Positions 50,641 to 61,662 are shown, counted from the first letter of the stretch. The stretch is DNA of 64,000 nt from Rhynchopus sp. YZ270_cl-10 (GCA_964035575.1 OZ037846.1:399501-463500); one strand, 5' to 3'. The notes: generated by a model not told the origin, from the sequence alone. A program made the numbers and translations.

Positions 50641-51420
50641 GAAGGAGTCGACACCCCCACCCCGGAACAAGTGGAGTGTGTCTTTGGGGGAAATATTGTG
50701 TTTGTGTCTTTCTTTTTAATCGTGCTTGTTTTGCATTGATGCATCCACACATCTGCATGCCCCTGAAAAGAAACACTGTGTCAATAGCTATCTTCAGCGA
50801 AAACGGGAGAGGGAGAGTGTGTTACTTCGGTAAGGTGTATGTCACTATGTTTACTAAAAAAGAGTCAAGAAAAGGTAAGAAACGTGAAAGTCCTGAAGTA
50901 CAGATGGTGTTTGTGTAAGAAGGGGGGGAGCACAAATGAAGGTGAAAACAGTAAGAGCTACGCGAGAAACTTAGCCTGGTAAAAAGGGGTTTTCATAAAA
51001 GTTGCTCTCAAGGGTTCAGAAGGCAGTAGGGCTGACGTACTGGACCTTCCGTAGTACAAAGGCTTCGAGCACAGACCCTATCTCCAAGCGGGTCCTGGCA
51101 CTTGTTGACACAACAAAAAGCGTCGCTCTCCTCGTTTTTTGACAAGGTACGGGAAAACCCCCAAAACAATTCTGGGACGGAACAAAACTGGGACAACGGG
51201 GCATTTTTTAGGGTGCCTCAGGTTTGTTTCGCCCCAGAATTGTTCCTGCTACGGTAAATGCTTTTAATGTGCAGGGGCGATGAACCGTTGATGAGCGATA
51301 AACAAATTTTGTTGTGTATTTTCCCCATTTGATACATCATTTCCGTTAAACTGGAATATGGACTCTAAAAAGTGGAAGGCTCAGCACTCTTGACAACGAA
51401 AAATTAGTTTGAAGCAAGTG
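50640..51420. repeat. Segmental duplication shared with 56630-57440
   Basis: The two stretches share GGAGTCGACA..CCCCAC, CCCTGAAAAGAAACACTGTG, GGGAGAGGGAGAGTGTGTTA, GCGTCGCTCTC and the 70-bp block ending AAAATTAGTTTGAAGCAAG that leads into the pseudocyclase cassette. The last block is also present before copy 7 (53870-53930). Copies 6 and 8 therefore arose from a duplication that included this flank. Open frames inside are short. Confidence 0.7.
51169..51240. repeat. Hairpin element ATTCTGGGACGGAACAAAAC (three copies)
   Basis: Inverted arms beginning ATTCTGGGACGGAACAAAAC enclose about 28 bases. Copies: 51169-51240, 55867-55925 and 57145-57216; the last has perfect 22-bp arms. All three lie between pseudocyclase copies 6 to 8. 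MITE-like, or a structured RNA end. Confidence 0.6.
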
Positions 51421-51451
51421 CCAGATGTAAATCTGAGCAAACACAACAGTG

Positions 51452-53176
51452 CTACCTCACAGAACACATCTGAGAGCAACACACAACACTGCACGTCCCA
51501 GAAGGAACTGCGTGTGCTGGTGTGCCAACCCCTCCCGCAGCTGTCCATGCCTCAGCAACGTCAAGGTCAGACTGCTCACCACGCAGATACCCACGCACGG
51601 CAATGTTGTACTCCTCCCAATGCTTCTTCCCACCTATCATGTACATCCACTCGTCAACTGCTTCTTCTGCATCACTCAGCTGAGCCATCACTTCCGCCAC
51701 AACCTGTGCCTCACAGCCAGAGGCAACCTCCACCTTGCACGGAAGCAGACGCAGCTGGTGTTCGCACTCAGCATCGCTGAAGCACATCCTGTTGCACACC
51801 ACATCACACCCCAGCATGCGCCCCACACGTTCCAGCCCGTTCACATCACGCACAAGCTCCCCCACCATGCTGAACCGACGCATCACCTCACAACCCATGT
51901 CACCACGCAGCACCTTCCCAGTCGCAACACCAGCATTCACCTTCTCACAAAAGCTGCTCGCACCCTTCAGAAGCAGGCTTGCTGCGTGCAGTGCAGATGT
52001 GGCATGTGTCGCACACTGCTTCGAGGCGTTGAACGAACAGTGGATCCTGTCCCCGATGAACACGTCCACCATCCCACGTCTTGTCTCTGTTGCCTGCAGG
52101 GTCTTCAGGAGGAGAGTGGTGAAGAAGGAGGAGAAGCTTGTACTGTCCTTCTCCAGCAAATGCAGGGTGTCCTTCACGTTCAGTGTCAGCAGGGTTGCCT
52201 TCACCGAGGACAGACCCAGTGGCAGGCACACTGGCAAGTTCTCATTTCTCGAATGTGAAGACTCTGTGGATGGGTCTGTTGTCTCTGTCAGCTCACCTCC
52301 TTCGCTCTCTGAGTCCACCTCATCCTCAAAAGGCAGACACGTCTTCGGGAGGTACGCTTTGTACATGCGCAGGTTCTTCTCCAGTCTCCACAGGGCAGCA
52401 GTCATCCCCTCAGGCAGGTCACCCCCATGCACGTCCAGCATCTCCGCCACCTGCTCCACGTCGTACCCCGCAAGAAGCGACGCAATCTCCTGCACAACGC
52501 TGATCGTGCGTATCATTGACTCCTGCTCCTTCAGCACGTTGTGCGCAAACCTGCGTGTTACGAAGAAGTCGATCAGAAAGACAGCAAGAGTGGAAACGAA
52601 TCCAAGTGGGGGAAATGACGTCTTGCAGGGCAAGAACTCGCAATCTGCCTTTTCCAGAATCAGCGCTCTCCTGCTGTGTTCACCTTCGTGCGGCAACAAC
52701 CCAGGAAGGTCAAACAAACCAAACCTGAAGGATTCCTCACATGCCATAAGAAACAGCCACACCACTGTCGCACCCACGAAACCTGCACTGTACCGTGATG
52801 GGACTTGCATCACAAGCAACATATCCACAACCACGATGAGAAGTGGCCAGCCCGGTATACCATAAGTGCGCGCCTGCAAATCCCACATGAAGATTCCAAT
52901 GCCAGAGAAGTACAGTACTCCCACCACAAACGTGGTGTGCAGTTGCTGCTTGCAGAGCACCTTCACAATGGCAACACACCCAGTTGTGACGATTATGCAA
53001 GACCCAAGCTCGTTAACAATCCGGTGTTGCGCGTGGGTCCTCGCCTGATGTAATAAAGAAGAAATCAGAGTCGCGACAACTGAAACCACACAGAACACTA
53101 ACATGATGGTGCGCTTCTTCACCTCGTCAGCACTGAGAGACCCGTCAATGGTCAGTGCGCTGTTCAGGCACCGCAT
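51452..53176 (-). CDS. Six-helix membrane pseudocyclase, copy 6
   Basis: 574 residues, intact; the frame is open 32 codons upstream of the conserved ATG. The linker is short (DSESEGGELTETTDPSTES). Distinct changes: ARTYGIPGWPLLIVVVDMLL, SMIRTISVVQ where all others have SMRRTISVVQ, LPFEDEV for LPFQDEV, and KDSTSFSSFFTT for KDSATYSSFFTT. The TM4-TM5 block (LLVMQVPSRYSAGFVGAT) is that of copy 1. Confidence 0.8.
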   Translation of the reverse strand: MRCLNSALTIDGSLSADEVKKRTIMLVFCVVSVVATLISSLLHQARTHAQHRIVNELGSCIIVTTGCVAIVKVLCKQQLHTTFVVGVLYFSGIGIFMWDLQARTYGIPGWPLLIVVVDMLLVMQVPSRYSAGFVGATVVWLFLMACEESFRFGLFDLPGLLPHEGEHSRRALILEKADCEFLPCKTSFPPLGFVSTLAVFLIDFFVTRRFAHNVLKEQESMIRTISVVQEIASLLAGYDVEQVAEMLDVHGGDLPEGMTAALWRLEKNLRMYKAYLPKTCLPFEDEVDSESEGGELTETTDPSTESSHSRNENLPVCLPLGLSSVKATLLTLNVKDTLHLLEKDSTSFSSFFTTLLLKTLQATETRRGMVDVFIGDRIHCSFNASKQCATHATSALHAASLLLKGASSFCEKVNAGVATGKVLRGDMGCEVMRRFSMVGELVRDVNGLERVGRMLGCDVVCNRMCFSDAECEHQLRLLPCKVEVASGCEAQVVAEVMAQLSDAEEAVDEWMYMIGGKKHWEEYNIAVRGYLRGEQSDLDVAEAWTAAGGVGTPAHAVPSGTCSVVCCSQMCSVR

Positions 53177-53402
53177 CGTTGGGCTTTTGATCCTCACAAA
53201 CCTTTGCTCTGTGTAGAGCAGGGGTGTGTGGATGTTATGTACACTGGTGGGTGGTGTGGGTGCAATAACCATTTTACATATTCAACACACAGTTCCTTCT
53301 TCTACTTCTTTTCAGTAAGGCCATCAAAGGCAGTGGACAAATAGCAAGGATCAGTGTAGTCATATGCGTGCATGTTGCAGAAGAGAACACAGACAGTGAA
53401 TC

Positions 53403-53854
53403 TCATAACAGGCAAGAAGACGAAATCAGTGTTGCGGGCAGAACGGATAAGAAAGTAAACTCGTCCTGAGGGCTGTGCAAGAAGCTCGGGGATCTACCCA
53501 CCGGATACGACAAATACAGCTCGCAGTGAAGGAGTTCCCCATGCAACAAGAAGAAATCTGCACCTGAACGGAGTGCTGTCGGACGTGTCACCCTAACCGC
53601 ACGCCCAAAGGGAACATGGAGAATCACTTCCAGACTGCAGCACACATGCAGAAAGTGAAGTCGAAGGTACGTGACGGCAATCTGGTCCAGATGTTCTCGA
53701 AGTCGAAGAGCATGTAGGTGAAGTGCAAAGGGAATAACAACGCCCACAGCGGGAAAAGATTTGGTCCGTAAATAGTTTCGTTCTCTGAAGAAATATTTGC
53801 AACGTTGGGTAATTTGTTCCTGAGTACAGTCCAACGGTGCTTGTGTGTATGCAT
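53403..53854 (-). pseudogene. Possible membrane protein remnant
   Basis: The ATG at 53854 opens 76 residues with hydrophobic stretches (NLFPLWALLFPLHFTYMLF, TFCMCAAVW). From about 53630 another minus-strand frame continues ILHVPFGRAVRVTRP to 53403. The two together could be one broken gene of about 145 residues. I recognise no family, and chance is a real alternative. Confidence 0.25.
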
Positions 53855-53962
53855 GATTACATATAAATATGGGCTCTAAAAAGTGGAAGGCTCAGCACTC
53901 TTGACAACGAAAAATTAGTTTGAAGCAAATGCCAGATGTAAATCTGAGCAAACACAACAGTG

Positions 53963-55687
53963 CTACTTCACGGAACACATCTGAGAGCAACACACAACAC
54001 TGCACGTCCCAGAAGGAACTGCGTGTGCTGGTGTGCCAACCCCTCCCGCAGCTGTCCATGCCTCAGCAACGTCAAGGTCAGACTGCTCACCACGCAGGTA
54101 CCCACGCACGGCAATGTTGTACTCCTCCCAATGCTTCTTCCCACCTATCATGTACATCCACTCGTCAACTGCTTCTTCTGCATCACTCAGCTGAGCCATC
54201 ACTTCCGCCACAACCTGTGCCTCACAACCAGAGGCAACCTCCACCTTGCACGGAAGCAGACGCAGCTGGTGTTCGCACTCAGCATCGCTGAAGCACATCC
54301 TGTTGCACACCACATCACACCCCAGCATGCGCCCCACACGTTCCAGACCGTTCACATCACGCACAAGCTCCCCCACCATGCTGAACCGACGCATCACCTC
54401 ACAACCCATGTCACCACGCAGCACCTTCCCAGACGCAACACCAGCATTCACCTTCTCACAAAAGCTGTTCGCACCCTTCAGAAGCAGGCTTGCTGCGTGC
54501 AGTGCAGATGTGGCATGTGTCGCACACTGCTTCGAGGCGTTGAACGAACAGTGGATCCTGTCCCCGATGAACACGTCCACCATCCCACGTCTTGTCTCTG
54601 TTGCCTGCAGGGTCTTCAGGAGGAGAGTGGTGAAGAAGGAGGAGTAGGTCGCACTGTCCCTCTCCAGCAAATGCAGGGTGTCCTTCACGTTCAGTGTCAG
54701 CAGGGTTGTCTTCACCGAGGACAGACCCAGTGGCACGCACACTGGCATGGTCATCTCGAGTCTGCAATTAGAAGATTCTGTGGATGTGACTGCTGTCTCT
54801 GTCGCGTCGCCCACTTCGCTCTCTGAGTCCACCTCATCCTGAAAAGGCAGACACGTCTTCGGGAGGTACGCTTTGTACATGCGCAGGTTCTTCTCCAGTC
54901 TCCACAGGGCAGCAGTCATCCCCTCAGGCAGGTCACCCCCATGCACGTCCAGCATCTCCGCCACCTGCTCCACGTCGTACCCCGCAAGAAGCGACGCAAT
55001 CTCCTGCACAACGCTGATCGTGCGCCTCATTGACTCCTGCTCCTTCAGCAAATTGTGCGCAAACCTGCGTGTCACGAAGAAGTCGATCAGGAAGACAGCA
55101 ACAGTGGAAGTAAAGTCAAATGGGGGAAATGACGTCTTGCAGGGAAGGAACTCGCAGTCAGTTTTTTCACTCACGAGAGATCTCCGACTTTTGTGTTCAC
55201 CTTCGTACGGCAACAACCCAGGAAGGTCAAACAAACCAAACCTGAAGGAACCTTCACATGCCATCAGGAGAAGCCACACCACTGTCGCACCCACGAACCA
55301 TGCACTGTACCGTGATGGGACTTCCATCACGAGCAACATGTCCACAATCAGGATCAGAAGTGGCCAGCCAACGAAACCATAAGTACGTGCGTCCAAATCC
55401 CACAAGCAGACACCTACGCTGAAAGAGTACATATACCCCACCACAAACGTGGTGTGCAGTTGCTGCTTGCAGAGCACCTTAACAATGGCAACGCACCCAC
55501 TCGCAACAACGATGCAAGACCCAAGCACGTTCACTGTCTGCACCGTCACATCGTACTGATGCATCATGTAGGAAAACACATTCGCGACAACTGAAACCAC
55601 ACAGAACGCAAACATGGTGGTGCGCTTCTTCACCTCGTCAGCACTGAGAGACCCGTCAATGGTCAGTGCGCTGTTCAGGCACCGCAT
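53963..55687 (-). CDS. Six-helix membrane pseudocyclase, copy 7
   Basis: 574 residues, intact. It has the most divergent first half: TM1-TM2 read VVANVFSYMMHQYDVTVQTV and the loop after TM5 has KSRRSLVSEKTDCEF with CEGSF for CEESF. From the LPKTC motif on it returns to the family consensus. The linker joins DSESEVGDATETAV (as in copies 5 and 8) to TESSNCRLEM (as in copy 1). AGVASGKVLRG replaces AGVATGKVLRG. KGANSFCEK is shared with copy 8 only. Confidence 0.8.
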   Translation of the reverse strand: MRCLNSALTIDGSLSADEVKKRTTMFAFCVVSVVANVFSYMMHQYDVTVQTVNVLGSCIVVASGCVAIVKVLCKQQLHTTFVVGYMYSFSVGVCLWDLDARTYGFVGWPLLILIVDMLLVMEVPSRYSAWFVGATVVWLLLMACEGSFRFGLFDLPGLLPYEGEHKSRRSLVSEKTDCEFLPCKTSFPPFDFTSTVAVFLIDFFVTRRFAHNLLKEQESMRRTISVVQEIASLLAGYDVEQVAEMLDVHGGDLPEGMTAALWRLEKNLRMYKAYLPKTCLPFQDEVDSESEVGDATETAVTSTESSNCRLEMTMPVCVPLGLSSVKTTLLTLNVKDTLHLLERDSATYSSFFTTLLLKTLQATETRRGMVDVFIGDRIHCSFNASKQCATHATSALHAASLLLKGANSFCEKVNAGVASGKVLRGDMGCEVMRRFSMVGELVRDVNGLERVGRMLGCDVVCNRMCFSDAECEHQLRLLPCKVEVASGCEAQVVAEVMAQLSDAEEAVDEWMYMIGGKKHWEEYNIAVRGYLRGEQSDLDVAEAWTAAGGVGTPAHAVPSGTCSVVCCSQMCSVK

Positions 55688-55929
55688 CGTTGGGCTTTTG
55701 ATCCTCACAAACCTTTGCTATGTGTGGAGCAGGAGTGTGTGGATGTGTGTCGTGTGCACTGGTGGGTGGTGGGTGTAATAACGATGGGAAAATAACATAA
55801 CAAGAACAACGATTGGGCACGCTGAGTTACGGTTGAGTGCGAAACCTAGATACCGCACTAGGAACTATTCTGGGACGGACCAAAACTGGGACACTGGGGA
55901 TTTTATTTTGGGGCTGTCCCAGAATAGCT

Positions 55930-56630
55930 CCGGTTGTGGTATATTATTTCTTTTTTCTTCTATTTTTTGTGACTGTCCAGCGGGGTGTCCTCAGCACGCG
56001 GATTTGCGGTTTTCACCTCTGAAAATGGAGCAAGCACTCGGAATATGATACGTGACACCGGCAACAGTAGGGTGAACACCAACTATGTTAGCGTTGTTGT
56101 GGAGCATAAATCCACACAAATAGCTCCGAGAGGAACCCCTTGACAGACATCAGAACGAAAGTGATAAGAACTCACCATGCGAAGTGGCTGGCAACACCAC
56201 ACCGCAAAGCCACCCACCTAGCACACTGTCGTGGCATCGTTCCGCCGCGTATTCGGTTGCCAGATACCAGGTCTCGCTGGAGTTGCCACACCTGCCGAGC
56301 CTTTTTGCCTCTTTCGAATCTGCAGAGGAAACGAAAAAAAATTCCTTTGAAGAAGACGACGTTTTGGTGCGACAGCTCTAAGCTAAAGAGTTGAAGGGAG
56401 GTTGGGCAATGAATGAGCAAAACAGTCTCAGAGCTCCTATAGACGTGTCATGATTGGTAGGGCGATGGTGTGAAGTCGTTCATGAGTGCAATGCATGAAT
56501 GTATTGTAAAAGTGACCAAATAGAGGGCGCATGTTTGGAATCACCCCACGTTGTTGTACTCTTTCTCTTTCACATTTTGTTCTGGTTGCAACCTCCGGAA
56601 GGTGCTGTTGAGTAATATACGCGTGCAAGG
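55930..56630. other. Intergenic DNA, nothing firm
   Basis: Short frames on both strands (for example the plus strand at 56184 and the minus strand at 56172-56420) overlap each other and show no motif. No repeats are shared with the rest of the window until 56630. Confidence 0.35.
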
Positions 56631-57472
56631 AGTCGACATCCCCACCGCACTCGGGATGTGGAAAGTATCTTTGGGTAAAAAAAAGTATGTTTGTCTTTCT
56701 TTTTGATCGTGCTTGTTTTGCACTGATCGGCACATTTGTACATCCCTGAAAAGAAACACTGTGTCAATAGCTATCTTCACCGAAAACGGGAGAGGGAGAG
56801 TGTGTTACTTCGGTAAGGTGTATGTCACTATGTTTACTAAAAAAGAGTCAAGAAAAGGTAAGAAACGTGAAAGTCCTGAAGTACAGATGGTGTTGTGTAA
56901 GAAGGGCGGGAGCACAAAATGAGGGTGAAAACAGTTACAGCGACGCGAGAAACTTAGCCTGGCAAAAGGGGGTTTTCATAAAAGTTGCTCTCAAGGGTTC
57001 AGGACGACTGATGTACTGTACCTTCCGTAGTACAAAAGGCTTCGGCCAACATTAAGTACAGACCCTAGGTTCCCCAAGCGGGTCCTGAGGCACTTGTTGA
57101 CACAACAGAAAGCGTCGCTCTCATCCGGGACAACCCCCAACACAATTCTGGGACGGAACAAAACTGGGACAATGGAGCATTTTAAAGGGTGCCTCAGTTT
57201 TGTTCCGTCCCAGAATAGTTCCTGTTCATCGTGCAGGGTCGATCACCGTTGAGCGATAAACAATTTTTTTTTTTTGAAAACTTGGTTGTATAAGTGCAGA
57301 CACCCTAGGATGAACTCCACTATATTTTTTTTTGTGTTTTTTCTCACATTTGGTACATCATTTCCGTGAAACTGGAATATGGACTCTAAAAAGTGGAAGG
57401 CTTAGCACTCTTGCCACCGCAAAATTAGTTTGAAGCAAGTGCCAGATGTAAATCTGAGCAAACACAACAGTG

Positions 57473-59206
57473 CTACTTCACGGAACACATCTGAGAGCAA
57501 CACACAACACTGCACGTCCCAGAAGGAACTGCGTGTGCTGGTGTGCCAACCCCTCCCGCAGCTGTCCATGCCTTGGCAACGTCAAGGTCAGACTGCCCAC
57601 CACGCAGGTACCCACGCACGGCAGTGTTGTACTCCTCCCAATGCTTCTTCCCACCTATCATGTACATCCACTCGTCAACTGCTCCTGCTGAAGCACTCAG
57701 CTGAGCCATCACTTCCGCCACAACCTGTGCCTCACAGCCAGAGGCAACCTCCACCTTGCACGGAAGCAGACGCAGCTGGTGTTCGCACTCAGCATCGCTG
57801 AAGCACATCCTGTTGCACACCACATCACACCCCAGCATACGCCCCACACGTTCCAGCCCGTTCACATCACGCACAAGCTCCCCCACCATGCTGAACCGAC
57901 GCATCACCTCACAACCCATGTCACCACGCAGCACCTTCCCAGTCGCAACACCAGCATTCACCTTCTCACAAAAGCTGTTTGCACCCTTCAGAAGCAGGCT
58001 TGCTGCGTGCAGTGCAGATGTGGCATGTGTCGCACACTGCTTCGAGGCGTTGAACGAACAGTGGATCCTGTCCCCGATGAACACGTCCACCATCCCACGT
58101 CTTGTCTCTGTTGCCTGCAGGGTCTTCAGGAAGAGAGTGGTGAAGAAGGAGGAGTAGGTCGCACTGTCCCTCTCCAGCAAATGCAGGGTGTCCTTCACGT
58201 TCAGTGTCAGCAGGGTTGTCTTCACCGAGGACAGACCCAGTGGCAGGCACACTGGCATGTTTGATACTTTCGAATGTGAGGATTCTGTGGATGTGACTGC
58301 TGTCTCTGTAAACTCACCCACTTCGCTCTCTCCGTGTATCTTCTCCACCTCATCCTGAAAAGGCAGACACGTCTTCGGGAGGTACGCTTTGTACATGCGC
58401 AGGTTCTTCTCCAGTCTCCACAAGGCAGCAGTCATCCCCTCAGGCAGGTCACCCCCATGCACGTCCAGCATCTCCGCCACCTGCTCCACGTCGTACCCCG
58501 CAAGAAGCGACGCAATCTCCTGCACAACGCTGATCGTGCGCCTCATTGACTCCTGCTCCTTCAGCAAATTGTGCGCAAACCTGCGTGTCACGAAGAAGTC
58601 CACCATGAAGACGAAAAGAGTGGTAACGAGAACAAATGGGGGAAATGGTGTCTTGCAGGGCAAGAACTCGCAATCTGTCTTTTCTTGAATCAGCGCTCTC
58701 CTGCTGTGTTCACCTTCGTACGGCAACAACCCAGGAAGGTCAAACAAGCCAAACCTGAAGCCTTCTTCACATGCCATGAAACACAGCCACACCACTGTCG
58801 CACCCACGAAACCTGCACTGTACCGTGATGGGACTTCCATCACAAGCAACATGTCCACAATCAGGATCAGAAGTGGCCAGCCAACGGAACCATAAGTGCG
58901 TGCGTCCAAATCCCACATACAGATTGCAATGCCAACGAGGTACATAACGCCCACCACAAACGTGGTGTGCAAATGCTGCTTGCAGAGCACCTTGGTAATG
59001 GCAACAAACCCAGCTGTGAGGACGATGCAAGACGCTATTATGTTAACGATCTGGTATTGCACGTCGGCCTTCCCCTGATACATCAAAGATACAACAAGAT
59101 GCGCCAATACCGAAACCACACAGAACACAAACATGATGGTGCGCTTCTTCACCTCGGCAGCACTGAGAGACCCGTCAATGGTCAGTGCGCTGTTCAGGCA
59201 CCGCAT
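57473..59206 (-). CDS. Six-helix membrane pseudocyclase, copy 8
   Basis: 577 residues from the conserved ATG; the frame is open 62 codons upstream because no stop falls in the leader. Own changes: SLSAAEVKKR, MYLVGIAICMWDLDARTYGS, CEEGFRFG, VTTLFVFMVDFFVTRRFA, TTLFLKTLQ and RGGQSDLDVAKAW. The block WPLLILIVDMLLVMEV is shared with copy 7, and VMAQLSASAGAV with copy 5. The leader and 5-prime flank are the least like the other copies (TTTTGCTGCTCACAAACC). Confidence 0.8.
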   Translation of the reverse strand: MRCLNSALTIDGSLSAAEVKKRTIMFVFCVVSVLAHLVVSLMYQGKADVQYQIVNIIASCIVLTAGFVAITKVLCKQHLHTTFVVGVMYLVGIAICMWDLDARTYGSVGWPLLILIVDMLLVMEVPSRYSAGFVGATVVWLCFMACEEGFRFGLFDLPGLLPYEGEHSRRALIQEKTDCEFLPCKTPFPPFVLVTTLFVFMVDFFVTRRFAHNLLKEQESMRRTISVVQEIASLLAGYDVEQVAEMLDVHGGDLPEGMTAALWRLEKNLRMYKAYLPKTCLPFQDEVEKIHGESEVGEFTETAVTSTESSHSKVSNMPVCLPLGLSSVKTTLLTLNVKDTLHLLERDSATYSSFFTTLFLKTLQATETRRGMVDVFIGDRIHCSFNASKQCATHATSALHAASLLLKGANSFCEKVNAGVATGKVLRGDMGCEVMRRFSMVGELVRDVNGLERVGRMLGCDVVCNRMCFSDAECEHQLRLLPCKVEVASGCEAQVVAEVMAQLSASAGAVDEWMYMIGGKKHWEEYNTAVRGYLRGGQSDLDVAKAWTAAGGVGTPAHAVPSGTCSVVCCSQMCSVK

Positions 59207-59595
59207 CGTTGGGCTTTTGCTGCTCACAAACCTTTGCTCTGTGTGGAGCAGGGGTGTGTGAATGTGTGTTGTGTGCACTGGTGGGTGGTGTGGGTTCTGT
59301 GTTAGGAGAACAATAACAGCTTGAGCAAAATAATGGTTCTCTCTGTTTTGCTCTGGCGTTATTTTGTTGTTTTGTTTTTGGCCAGAAAACATTTTTGTTT
59401 GACACTAGCATACTGCAACATCAAGAGAGAAGGGGAAATGTGATTACTGAGGAATGGAGCAGCAAAAGGAAGAAGAAACCACAACTGTGGACGGGGTTTG
59501 ATGGAGCAAAATAACAGGCCTTTTGCTAACTTTGGGATTTTCCCCCTGAATGGCATGATGGTCAAAAAAAAATAATTTCCTGGAAAAAAAAGTAC

Positions 59596-59695
59596 ATTCC
59601 GAGCTTTCCCGCCTGGTGAAAGCGGTCGTCGCGCGCTTCGCGCGCGCCTCCCTGCCAGCCACAGGGTGGAGAGGCGAAGGGTCAGCTTTGCGAGA
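59596..59695. repeat. Dispersed GC-rich repeat, copy 3 (partial)
   Basis: CGAGCTTTCCC...AAAGCGGTCG, the GCGCGCTTCGCGCGC hairpin and CTCCCTGCCAGC are as at 32400-32470. The rest of the unit is missing. Confidence 0.6.
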
Positions 59696-59959
59696 TATAA
59701 ACAAAAAACGGAATATAATCCTTTATTAACGGTCCTTGGTCTTGCGCCTTACGTACACTAACCGTACAAAATCAATAGGTCTTCCAGAAGCAGGGGCTGT
59801 TGCAACGGTTGGGTTGCTTTGAAATAAGAATGGTCAATTTTTTGCAGCTTGGGTCAAGTTTCATTTCTGGCTGCAAAATGCAAGGGAATCCCCTTAGACA
59901 TTGTAAAATGGCACCGTAGGCAGGAAGAAAATAGCGTACAGCGAGCGAAGCGAGCAGAA

Positions 59960-60169
59960 AAATTGTAAGGTGTCATCGTGCCATCCATCGTGCCATCGTG
60001 CCATCATGCCATCATGCCATCTGGGGGGGAAATCCCCAGGTGATGGATAGCGAAAGCCCTGCCCCACCACCCCCCGTGGCATGATGGTGGCATGATGGAA
60101 AAAAAAATAAAAAACGCCCAAAAACGTGGCACGATGGCATGATGGTTAGCAAAAGGCCTGGCAAAATAA

Positions 60170-60202
<33 letters not shown>

Positions 60203-60210
60203 ACATAGGG
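59960..60210. repeat. CATCATGCC short repeats and poly-A tract
   Basis: Words of the type GTGCCATCATGCCATC and their complement GGCATGATGG recur about ten times at 59975-60145. They are followed by about 30 A residues (60170-60200). Low-complexity DNA; the few frames crossing it are not protein-like. Confidence 0.6.
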
Positions 60211-60339
60211 GGAGAAAGTGTTGTCGAAATGCAAAGCTCTCGTTCGTGCCCCAGGTAGGTGCATGCCTGCGCACCGTGGGTGGACCCGATCATGCTCGAC
60301 TTCGAGAAAGAAAAAGGGGTGCACAATACACCCGGGGAG

Positions 60340-60370
<31 letters not shown>

Positions 60371-60911
60371 CAAGGGGGATGCTGGAGAGGGCAAACAACA
60401 AACACTGATATAGTCTTTCAACATATGCTATCAATGAAATTGATAGCACAGGAGGAGGGATCAATAAAAATGTTCCCATCTTTCTTTTACTGATATATAA
60501 AAAGGGGAGGGGGTTGAAAATTGGTGCTACGCGGGGGTGGGGTTTGCTCAACGTTTCACAGCGTTTCACAGCTTTTGCTTTTCAACTTTTGTGTGTGTGA
60601 AAAGTTGTGAAAACCCCGCCCCCATATAGCACCCAAACATAAAGTAGAAATGTGAATCTGTTATCAATCAGGCACTAAAAACAAATAAGGGGGAATACGT
60701 GCTCTTATTGAAGAGCACAGAATAAAAAGCAAAAACCTGATACCAAAACACACGTACATTTCGTAGGTGTAGACAGGAATCTTCCTGCAACTTGGTGACA
60801 TATTTTTTCACATGTACCCATAACATTAAGCCGGAAAGGATGGATAATGCCAGGTCTGCGAAGTTATAATTATTTTTGAAAACTTGGTTGTATTAGTGTA
60901 GCCACCCTAGA

Positions 60912-61151
60912 GTGTGCTCCACGATACTAAACCACTTTTACGTCACCGCAGACGAGTGCGATGATGTCTCTTTTTTTTTTAGTCAGTGTCTTTCTCCTAA
61001 GCTGGCACGATACCCTGCCCCACTTTTTTTTGGAATGGAGAAGAAGCTAAAATATTTGAAAAATTTCTGTGGCGAAAACAGTCCAGAATTTTCGTTGATT
61101 GCACAAAAAATCCTCCTGTTTGAGGGATGGTTTGGCGACCATACCCGGTAA
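60912..61151 (+). CDS. Small ORF or exon, unknown
   Basis: Open from 60912 without an ATG; the first ATG (61035) gives 38 residues MEKKLKYLKNFCGENSPEF to FGDHTR. A T-run followed by AG at 60982 looks like a splice acceptor, and GTAATA after the last codons like a donor, so this could be an internal exon. The sequence just before (GAAAACTTGGTTGTATTAGT) recurs at 57277. No family recognised. Confidence 0.2.
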   Translation: MCSTILNHFYVTADECDDVSFFFSQCLSPKLARYPAPLFFGMEKKLKYLKNFCGENSPEFSLIAQKILLFEGWFGDHTR

Positions 61152-61299
61152 TACTATTTTCTCCTTTAAAGCAAGCTTCGTAGGAATAAGAAAAAAAAAA
61201 ACATAGAAAACTTGCAATATGGATGAGCCTCTCGTGCACGCACATCGAAATAAACAAGAAAAAGGTACTGGGTAGGCTACAGTAAAAAAATAAAGAAAA

Positions 61300-61645
61300 C
61301 GTTTATAAGATAACCCGAAGCCTCCCGTGCTTAGGCACACCTTAATATAATAAAATAAGTTGGGTTGCCTAAGGCAGGAGATTCGCATGTCTTGCGTACT
61401 TCGTGCACCCTCCACCATTCCGCCACACCAAAAGCGCAGAAGATGAAATTTCACAATCATGCACAAAATCTGAAGAAAATAAAATCCCAAATGCTCTTCA
61501 GGCCTCCCCCACACTTCTCAATGCCACCCATTCACAAACTTTATAGGCTTTACTTTACTCGACCCCCTCTCCTCTCGTCTCCCCTCCCTATTTAAAGAAA
61601 AGTTTATAAGATGATCCCTAAGCCTCTCGTGCTTAGTCACCTTTA
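61300..61645. repeat. Duplicated AAGCCTC.CGTGCTTAG element
   Basis: GTTTATAAGAT..CCC.AAGCCTC.CGTGCTTAG occurs at 61300-61336 and 61603-61638. Each can form a small hairpin (AAGC/GCTT). The second lies just beyond the stop of the surface protein gene (61663, minus strand), so it may be part of its transcript end. Confidence 0.4.
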
Positions 61646-61662
61646 AATGATCAGCTGATAAA

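Noticed and set aside
60004-60569. Minus-strand frames rich in Phe and Pro near 60.0-60.6 kb
   Set aside because: They cross a poly-A tract and short CATCATGCC repeats; low-complexity translation without motifs.
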